DNA of 9,877 bases from assembly GCA_014379395.1 (NCBI GenBank), contig JACMLV010000073.1:1-9877 (forward strand), read 5' to 3'. This DNA is from Burkholderiaceae bacterium. GTDB taxonomy: Bacteria; Pseudomonadota; Gammaproteobacteria; Burkholderiales; Burkholderiaceae_D. Made by a program: the position numbers and the translations under genes. Of this stretch, positions 4,918-9,877 are shown piece by piece (position 1 is the first letter of the stretch; each line of letters opens with the position of its first letter). The notes beneath the pieces were generated by a model. That model did no database searches. It was not told where the DNA came from and was given only the letters and a program-made list of their open reading frames with translations.

Positions 4918-7770
4918 TTAGCCGCAGCTGCCGGTGGCGCCGCAGGCGGTGCAGAAGTCGCAGCCGTCCTTTTTGATCACGGTCGCGTTGCCGCACTCGC
5001 CGCAGACCTTGCCCGACAAGGTCGGGCCGATCTTGGCCAGCCGGATCGGCTCGTCGGTCACCACGCCCATCACGTTGATCGGGTAGCCCTGCTCGGTCAG
5101 GATGCCGAGCATCGCGTAGCGGTGGATCACCAGTTGCGCGACGTAGGCCACGGTCGACGGATAGCTGGCCTGCTTGTCGCTGCCGGGAATGCGCGCCAGG
5201 AAGTCGCCGCGCGGCTCGGCGTAGTCGAGCAGCTTGCGCAGCTTCATGCCGAGCCAGGCCGGATCGATCACGCGCATGTCCAGGCTGAGCAGCTTGCACA
5301 GGCCGTCCAGGGCGCGCGGATGGGCACCGGTCAGCCACATGCTGTACGGCCGGCGGCTGCCGTCGGGCATCTGCAGTTCCTTGAGCATCAGCACGAAATC
5401 ATCCTCGGTCGACGGGTTGCGCACGTCGGCCACCCAGGCCAGCGTGCCGTCGGTGCCGGTCTTCGGCTCGTGCGCGGCGAACAGCGCGTCGAGCACCGGG
5501 GTCTGGTCGTTCGGCTTCGATTCGAGCGCGCCCAGCTGGTCGTAGCGCCACTCGACCATCTTGGCCAACGCGGCGGTGGCGCTGGGCACTTGCACCAGCT
5601 CGCCGTCCGGCGGCATCGCCATCTCGAACGGGTCGCCGTAGGCGTGGGTCAGCATCGACAGCTTCTTGCGCAGCCAGCCGCGGTCGTTGGCGCGCATGTC
5701 GGCCGACAGGGTCTTGGCGATCGCGTCCAGGCCGCGCGGCGGCTGGCCGCCCAGCACCCACACTTCGAACGGCACGCCGGACTGCTCCGACACGGCGACC
5801 GCGAATTCGCCCTGCGGCGCCTGGATGGTGCCGCTGATCCAGGCGGTGGCGCCGGCCGGCAGGCTCGGACGCGACGGCCAGCGCAGGGACGCCAGCGGCG
5901 GCGATTTGGCGACGTCGGTCAGCACCAGGCGCTTGTCCTGCTCGGACAGGGTGATCGGTTCCGGGGTGGCGGTCGGGGTGGCGGTCGAGGGCACCGACAG
6001 CACCGCGCCGAGAATACTGTTCGGGCGATAGGTCGTGATGCCCTTCAGGCCCTTGCGCCAGGCTTCCATGTACAGGTTCTTGAACTCGGCGTACGGATAG
6101 TCTTCCGGCACGTTGACGGTCTTCGAGATGGCCGCGTCGACGAACGGGGCGACCACGGCCACCATCAGCATGTGGTCAAGGGCCGAGATGTCGAGCGCCG
6201 AGACGAACGCTTCCGGCAGGTTGTTGACGTCGTGGCCCAGCGCGCGGTAGACGCGGTAGGCGTGGTCTTCGACCACGTAATCCTTCTTGCTGCCGTCGGC
6301 CATGCGCTTGGTGCGCTTGTAGAACCAGGAGAACGGCGGCTCGATGCCGTTCGAGGCGTTGTCGGCGAAGGCGAGCGAGATGGTGCCGGTCGGCGCGATC
6401 GAGGTCAGGTGCGAATTGCGGATGCCGTTCTGGCGGATCGCGCTTTTCAGCGACTCCGGCAGGCGCGAGGCGAAGCCGCCCTGCAGGTATTTTTCCGTGT
6501 CGAGCAGCGGGAAGGCGCCGCGCTCCTTGGCCAGCTCGACCGAGCCGCCGTAGGCGGCGTCGCGCATCGCCTCGGCGATTTGCGCCGCCAGCGCGCGGCC
6601 GGCCTCGGAGTCGTAGCGGATGCCGAGCATGATCAGGGCGTCGCCCAAACCGGTGAAGCCGATGCCGAGGCGGCGCTTGTCGGACGCTTCGCGCTCCTGC
6701 TCCTCAAGCGGCCACTTGGTCGAGATCAGGACGTTGTCGAGCATGCGCACGGCGATCGCCGTCACTTGCGCCAGTTGTTCGAAGGAGAACTTGGCTTCCG
6801 GCGAGAACGCGTCGGTGACGTAGGCGGTCAGGTTCAGGCTGCCCAGGCAGCAGCAGCCGTAGTCCGGCAGCGGCTGCTCGCCGCACGGGTTGGTGGCCTC
6901 GATCACTTCGCAGTAGGCGAGGTTGTTCTCCTGGTTGACGCGGTCCATGTAGAGCACGCCCGGCTCGGCCGCGGCGTAGGTGCTTTGCATGATCAGGTCC
7001 CACACCTCGCGCGCCCGCACCTTGCGGTAGGCCCACTTGCCGTCCTCGCGCAGGTAGGCGCCGGCGCGCTTGATCTCGGCGTTCGGCTCGGCCACGTGGG
7101 CCAGCTCGAATTCGGCGTCGGCGTCGACCGCGCGCATGAAGGCGTCGGACACGCCGACCGAGACGTTGAAGTTATTCAGTTGGCCGCGCTCCTGCTTGAC
7201 GGTGATGAAGTCGAGGATGTCCGGATGGTCGACGTTGAGCACCGCCATCTGGGCGCCGCGGCGCGCGCCGGCCGATTCGACCGTCTCGCACGAGCGGTCG
7301 AACACCTTCATGTAGGAGATCGGGCCGGAGGCGCTGCTGCCGGTGCCCTTCACGCGCGCGCCCTTCGGGCGGATCGCGGAGAAGTTGTAGCCGACGCCGC
7401 CGCCGCGGCGCATCGTCTCGGCCGCCTGGGCCAGCGCGCGGTAGATGCCCGGCTTGCCGTTCACCGATTCGGTGATCGAGTCGCCGACCGGCTGCACGAA
7501 GCAGTTGATCAGGGTGCTTTGCAAGCTGGTGCCGGCGGCGCTGCACACGCGCCCGGCCGGAATGAAGCCGTGCTGCATGGCCCACAGGAAATCGTCGGCG
7601 TGCTTCTTGCGCGTCTTCGGCGTCTCCACCTCGGCCAGCGCCTTGGCGACCCGCGCCAGCACTTCCCCGATGCTGGTCTCGTCGCCCTTGGCGTACTTCT
7701 CGATCAGCACTTCGGTGGAAATATCCTGTGGCGCGGCCAGGGCGATTGCCACGTTCTCTAAGTTGTGCAT
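4918..7770 (-). CDS. nrdJ: Adenosylcobalamin-dependent (class II) ribonucleotide reductase
   Basis: Reduces ribonucleotides to deoxyribonucleotides with a thiyl radical generated from adenosylcobalamin; it needs no oxygen and no separate beta subunit. The 950-residue product has the RNR barrel at about 50-590. Key residues seen: C90 in LINCF, the radical cysteine C296 and E298 in NPCGEQPL, and C307 as the likely partner cysteine inside an unusual CCC run (306-308). There is no N-terminal ATP-cone. After a Pro/Thr-rich linker (about 590-608) comes a C-terminal region carrying two copies of a module of about 110 residues (about 642-750 and 777-892, probably the TSCPD type known in NrdJ), then a zinc-ribbon-like tail with C923, C926, C937, C940, C943 and C949; the tail probably re-reduces the active site. 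ATG at 7768-7770 is supported by AGGAGA seven bases upstream. The family is certain. Confidence 0.96.
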   Translation of the reverse strand: MHNLENVAIALAAPQDISTEVLIEKYAKGDETSIGEVLARVAKALAEVETPKTRKKHADDFLWAMQHGFIPAGRVCSAAGTSLQSTLINCFVQPVGDSITESVNGKPGIYRALAQAAETMRRGGGVGYNFSAIRPKGARVKGTGSSASGPISYMKVFDRSCETVESAGARRGAQMAVLNVDHPDILDFITVKQERGQLNNFNVSVGVSDAFMRAVDADAEFELAHVAEPNAEIKRAGAYLREDGKWAYRKVRAREVWDLIMQSTYAAAEPGVLYMDRVNQENNLAYCEVIEATNPCGEQPLPDYGCCCLGSLNLTAYVTDAFSPEAKFSFEQLAQVTAIAVRMLDNVLISTKWPLEEQEREASDKRRLGIGFTGLGDALIMLGIRYDSEAGRALAAQIAEAMRDAAYGGSVELAKERGAFPLLDTEKYLQGGFASRLPESLKSAIRQNGIRNSHLTSIAPTGTISLAFADNASNGIEPPFSWFYKRTKRMADGSKKDYVVEDHAYRVYRALGHDVNNLPEAFVSALDISALDHMLMVAVVAPFVDAAISKTVNVPEDYPYAEFKNLYMEAWRKGLKGITTYRPNSILGAVLSVPSTATPTATPEPITLSEQDKRLVLTDVAKSPPLASLRWPSRPSLPAGATAWISGTIQAPQGEFAVAVSEQSGVPFEVWVLGGQPPRGLDAIAKTLSADMRANDRGWLRKKLSMLTHAYGDPFEMAMPPDGELVQVPSATAALAKMVEWRYDQLGALESKPNDQTPVLDALFAAHEPKTGTDGTLAWVADVRNPSTEDDFVLMLKELQMPDGSRRPYSMWLTGAHPRALDGLCKLLSLDMRVIDPAWLGMKLRKLLDYAEPRGDFLARIPGSDKQASYPSTVAYVAQLVIHRYAMLGILTEQGYPINVMGVVTDEPIRLAKIGPTLSGKVCGECGNATVIKKDGCDFCTACGATGSCG

Positions 7771-7777
7771 GTCGTTT

Positions 7778-7826
7778 TCTCCTCGAACCGCCCCGTTCGC
7801 CGGGCGCGGTTGCCGCGATCGCGCGG
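7778..7826 (-). promoter_or_regulatory. nrdJ leader: strong ribosome site below two small hairpins
   Basis: The ribosome binding site AGGAGA (7778-7783) lies seven bases before the nrdJ ATG and fixes the start. Directly upstream of it are two perfect short dyads: CGAAC-N6-GTTCG (7784-7799), abutting the ribosome site, and CCGCG-ATCG-CGCGG (7813-7826). A structured leader is inferred. No NrdR-box pair and no cobalamin-riboswitch-sized structure is visible in the 143-base gap, and I could not identify the promoter. Confidence 0.5.
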
Positions 7827-7834
7827 TCTTGAAT

Positions 7835-7885
7835 GTTTAAATTAAATGCATCGCGCCGGTGACGGCAGCCGTCCCGGCGCGATGC
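7835..7885 (-). terminator. Strong hairpin terminator after hemN
   Basis: On the minus strand, arms GCATCGCGCCGG and CCGGCGCGATGC (12 perfect bp, 7874-7885 with 7848-7859) enclose an inner stem GACGG-CTG-CCGTC with a single bulged A, giving about 17 bp in total. The hairpin is followed by ATTTAATTTAAA (7836-7847). The T tract is interrupted, but the stem is very stable and its placement, about 28 bases after the hemN stop, suits termination. Confidence 0.7.
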
Positions 7886-7913
7886 TGGTCATACTGTTTT
7901 TATGCCAGCTTCG

Positions 7914-9305
7914 TTAAATCAACTTCGAAAAAGTCGAGGTGTTCGGCTGGCGCAGATACTTGTCGAACACCATGCCGCTGGCGCGCACGAACAGGCGCCC
8001 CTTGCGCGTGACGCCGATCGAACCGGCGTCGATGGTGATCAGGCCGGCCTCCCGGTATTGCTTGAGCAGCTCGAGCTCCTCGGCGAAATAGCTAAGGAAA
8101 TCAATCCCATAGGTGCGATTGATGACGTCGAATTCAACCGACATGCTGCACATCAGGGTCATGATGATATCGCGCCGCAGCAGGTCGTCGGCGCTCAGGT
8201 CGAAACCCTTTTCGATCGGCAGGCGGTCGGCGTCGAGGCTCTGGTAGTAGGCGGTGACGGTGCGCACGGCCTGGCTGTAGGAACTGCCGACCTTGCTGAT
8301 CGCCGACACGCCCAGGCCGATCAGGTCGCATTCCGAGCGCGTCGTGTAGCCCTGGAAGTTGCGGTGCAGGCTGCCGTCCTGGCGCGCCAGGTTGAGCTCG
8401 TCGTTCGGCAGCGAGAAGTGGTCCAGGCCGATGTAGACGTAGCCGGCGTCGAGCAGGCGCCGCATCGACATCAGGAAAATCTGCAGGCGCGCCTCGGCCG
8501 ACGGCAATTCCTCGGTGACGATCTGGCGCTGTGCCTTGAAGCGGGCCGGCAGGTGGGCGTAGTTGTAGAGCGCGATGCGGTCCGGTTTTAACGCGATCAG
8601 CTTGTCGAGCGTGCCGGAGAAGCTTTCCATGGTCTGCTTCGGGAGGCCGTAGATCAGGTCGGCGTTGACCGATTCGAAGCCGGACTTGCGGCTTTCGATG
8701 ACGGCCGCCTCGACCATTTCGTAGGGCTGGATGCGGTTGACCGATTGCTGCACGGCCGGATCGAAGTCCTGCACGCCGAAGCTGTTGCGGTTGAAGCCCA
8801 GCTCGGCCAGCATTTCCAGTGTGCCCGGCTTGACGGTGCGCGGATCGATCTCCACGCCCAGCTCGGCGTCCTCGGTGAAGGTGAAATGGCTGCGGATCAG
8901 GCGCATCAGCTCGCGCAGCTCGTCCGGGCTGAGGAAGGTCGGCGTGCCGCCGCCCAGGTGCAGTTGCACCGCCTTGCGGTCCGGGCCGATGCGCGCGGCC
9001 ACCAGCGCCATCTCCTTGCCCAGATAGCGCAGATACTCGGCCGAGCGGCCGTGGTCGCGGGTGATGATCTTGTTGCATGCGCAGAAATAGCACAGCGATT
9101 CGCAAAACGGCAGGTGCACGTAGATCGACAGCGGCGGATTGTCGGTCTTGTTGGCGCGCTGCTCGAGGTAGACGTGGTACGACTGGTCGGTGAAGTCGGC
9201 GTGAAAACGGTCCGCGGTCGGATAGGAGGTGTAGCGCGGGCCGGATTTGTCGAATTTGCGGATCAATTCTTCGGAAATTTCGATATCTGGCAAGGGAAGA
9301 GTCAT
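7914..9305 (-). CDS. hemN: Oxygen-independent coproporphyrinogen III oxidase
   Basis: Radical-SAM enzyme of haem synthesis: decarboxylates two propionate side chains of coproporphyrinogen III to give protoporphyrinogen IX in the cytoplasm without oxygen. The 463-residue product matches the usual length of true HemN (about 457 in E. coli). Seen: the N-terminal SGPRYTSYPTA signature (21-31), the cluster motif C68-x3-C72-x2-C75-x-C77 with the preceding YVHLPFC segment, the SAM-binding GGGTPTF (118-124), and the HemN C-terminal domain at about 370-440. These features separate it from HemW, which is shorter and lacks the N-terminal signature. ATG at 9303-9305 is chosen because AGGA lies seven bases upstream; the in-frame ATG at 9309-9311 has that site only one base away, and a TTG at 9381-9383 falls inside the palindromic repeat. 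No FNR/Anr box (TTGAT-N4-ATCAA) was seen upstream. Confidence 0.96.
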   Translation of the reverse strand: MTLPLPDIEISEELIRKFDKSGPRYTSYPTADRFHADFTDQSYHVYLEQRANKTDNPPLSIYVHLPFCESLCYFCACNKIITRDHGRSAEYLRYLGKEMALVAARIGPDRKAVQLHLGGGTPTFLSPDELRELMRLIRSHFTFTEDAELGVEIDPRTVKPGTLEMLAELGFNRNSFGVQDFDPAVQQSVNRIQPYEMVEAAVIESRKSGFESVNADLIYGLPKQTMESFSGTLDKLIALKPDRIALYNYAHLPARFKAQRQIVTEELPSAEARLQIFLMSMRRLLDAGYVYIGLDHFSLPNDELNLARQDGSLHRNFQGYTTRSECDLIGLGVSAISKVGSSYSQAVRTVTAYYQSLDADRLPIEKGFDLSADDLLRRDIIMTLMCSMSVEFDVINRTYGIDFLSYFAEELELLKQYREAGLITIDAGSIGVTRKGRLFVRASGMVFDKYLRQPNTSTFSKLI

Positions 9306-9312
9306 AGTCATG

Positions 9313-9316
9313 TCCT
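9313..9316 (-). promoter_or_regulatory. Ribosome binding site deciding the hemN start
   Basis: AGGA on the minus strand is seven bases from the ATG at 9305 but only one base from the ATG at 9311. The shorter form, which starts MTLPLPD, is therefore the probable product. Confidence 0.6.
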
Positions 9317-9349
9317 GATTTTTACTGTGAGATGCCGGCGGCGCGGCCC

Positions 9350-9512
9350 AGGAGTCTGTCGGACTTAGGCTCGTCGGCTGCAAAAATACCAGGACGGTCC
9401 ATATTTCGCCGTTTTCTCGGCCAATAGCTCGCTATTGGCACTGCGAAACCGTCAAAATCTGGCCTCGCCCAGTTATTTTTTCGCTTCGACTCCCTAAGTC
9501 CGACAGGCTCCT
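9350..9512. repeat. 163-bp imperfect palindrome, MITE-like interspersed element
   Basis: The outer ends are 20-base inverted repeats, AGGAGTCTGTCGGACTTAGG (9350-9369) and its complement (9493-9512), differing at one position. The exact middle holds a perfect 9-bp stem, GCCAATAGC-TC-GCTATTGGC (9420-9439). Between them the two halves still share blocks in mirror order (GTCG, AAAAATA, CCA-ATTT, CGTTT-like), so the whole element could fold into one long hairpin. No open reading frame of its own fits inside and no clear target-site duplication flanks it. The size, terminal repeats and symmetry fit a MITE or similar small non-coding repeat. Its left end is only 44 bases upstream of the hemN start, so it occupies the hemN promoter region. 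Multi-copy status cannot be shown from one copy. Confidence 0.75.
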
Positions 9513-9544
9513 AGCCGGCGCCCCCGTCATCCCTTACTTTGCGC

Positions 9545-9877
9545 TCAAGAAAACTGCAGCAACTCGCCGGCGCGGTTAAACGCCAGGAAGCTGCTGACGG
9601 CGCCCTGATGGATCGCGTCGATCATTTTCTTGAAGGCCTGCTCGGCTGCTTCGCTGGCGGGCGCGACGCCGGCGCGCCCGGAAAGCACAGCGGCAAACAT
9701 GATATCCCAGTTCTGCCCGGTTGACTGCGATTCCTGGACCAAATCGGCGAAACTTCCTATTTCGGATGGCAATTTATCGACGCACATCACCGGCGTCAGC
9801 ACGCCGCCTTGCCCTTCGTCAAAACGGCGCTTCTCGATCTCGGAGGCTTGGTCGGGCAATTGCGATTCGGCGAACAC
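9545..9877 (-). CDS. Conserved-looking hypothetical protein, C-terminal 110 residues (5' end cut by window edge)
   Basis: The frame is open to the right edge, so the start lies outside the window; the GTG at 9875-9877 is only the first visible codon. The fragment is soluble-looking, with no membrane segment. It has an acidic helical stretch, a central MCVDKLPSEIGSFADLV segment with its only cysteine, a hydrophobic strand (WDIMFAAVLSG) and a C-terminal amphipathic helix ending near the stop. Nothing allows a function to be assigned. From memory it resembles small betaproteobacterial proteins that databases label 'ribonucleotide reductase subunit alpha', a label I do not trust: no RNR motif is present here. 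Codon use is like its neighbours. It is separated from hemN by 239 bases that contain the palindromic element. Confidence 0.7.
   Translation of the reverse strand: MFAESQLPDQASEIEKRRFDEGQGGVLTPVMCVDKLPSEIGSFADLVQESQSTGQNWDIMFAAVLSGRAGVAPASEAAEQAFKKMIDAIHQGAVSSFLAFNRAGELLQFS

Noticed and set aside
4822..7761. A 979-codon open frame on the plus strand
   Set aside because: It is antisense to nrdJ. Its translation is low-complexity (rich in R, G, A, H, V, L), as expected of the complement of a GC-rich gene, while the minus strand encodes unmistakable NrdJ motifs.
7771..7913. NrdR boxes or a cobalamin riboswitch before nrdJ
   Set aside because: No paired ACACTATATATAGTGT-like sites are present, and the gap is too short and mostly occupied by the hemN terminator, leaving no room for a full B12 riboswitch.
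8134..9105. A 323-codon minus-strand frame overlapping hemN
   Set aside because: It is an out-of-frame shadow of hemN with Arg/Pro/Gly-rich composition; the hemN frame has all radical-SAM residues.
9306..9383. Longer hemN product from a TTG at 9383
   Set aside because: The extra residues would be encoded by the palindromic element and the low-complexity gap, and HemN proteins normally begin close to the SGPRYTSYPTA signature. AGGA is correctly spaced only for the ATG at 9305.
9350..9512. Complete insertion sequence
   Set aside because: At 163 bp it has no room for a transposase and contains no suitable open frame; only a non-autonomous repeat is supportable.
9306..9544. FNR/Anr box expected before an oxygen-independent hemN
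   Set aside because: No sequence close to TTGAT-N4-ATCAA was found on either strand in this gap.

Overview
The window reads as an accessory-poor chromosomal segment of a high-GC betaproteobacterium, most likely of the Oxalobacteraceae (Massilia, Duganella or Janthinobacterium type). That placement is inferred from codon use and overall protein style and was not tested by a search. All six protein-coding genes lie on the minus strand, so the transcription order runs from the right edge to the left edge.

Right to left: the C-terminal 110 residues of an unrecognised protein (9545-9877); a 163-bp imperfect palindrome that looks like a MITE or other small interspersed repeat (9350-9512); hemN, oxygen-independent coproporphyrinogen III oxidase (7914-9305), closed by a strong hairpin; nrdJ, the adenosylcobalamin-dependent class II ribonucleotide reductase (4918-7770), closed by a textbook rho-independent terminator; two consecutive paralogous membrane-bound diguanylate cyclases of dCache-HAMP-GGDEF layout (3135-4673 and 1451-3001); and the N-terminal 409 residues of a methyl-accepting chemotaxis protein (1-1227) that runs off the left edge.

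The genes fall into two themes. hemN and nrdJ are both radical enzymes that need no O2: one makes haem precursors without oxygen and the other makes deoxyribonucleotides with a cobalamin-derived radical, so both suit low-oxygen growth. The two cyclases and the chemoreceptor are sensory membrane proteins for lifestyle and motility control, through c-di-GMP and the chemotaxis phosphorelay.

There is no gene-free stretch over 300 bases. The five gaps (223, 133, 244, 143 and 239 bp) hold two good sigma70-type promoters (before the chemoreceptor and before the left cyclase), two convincing terminators and the palindromic element. The chemoreceptor promoter is overlapped by a perfect dyad, with a second perfect palindrome about four helical turns upstream. 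I saw no CRISPR array, tRNA, rRNA, phage or complete insertion sequence. The observations most worth following up are the palindromic element immediately upstream of hemN, the paired dyads at the chemoreceptor promoter, the tandem duplicated C-terminal module of NrdJ and the side-by-side cyclase pair.
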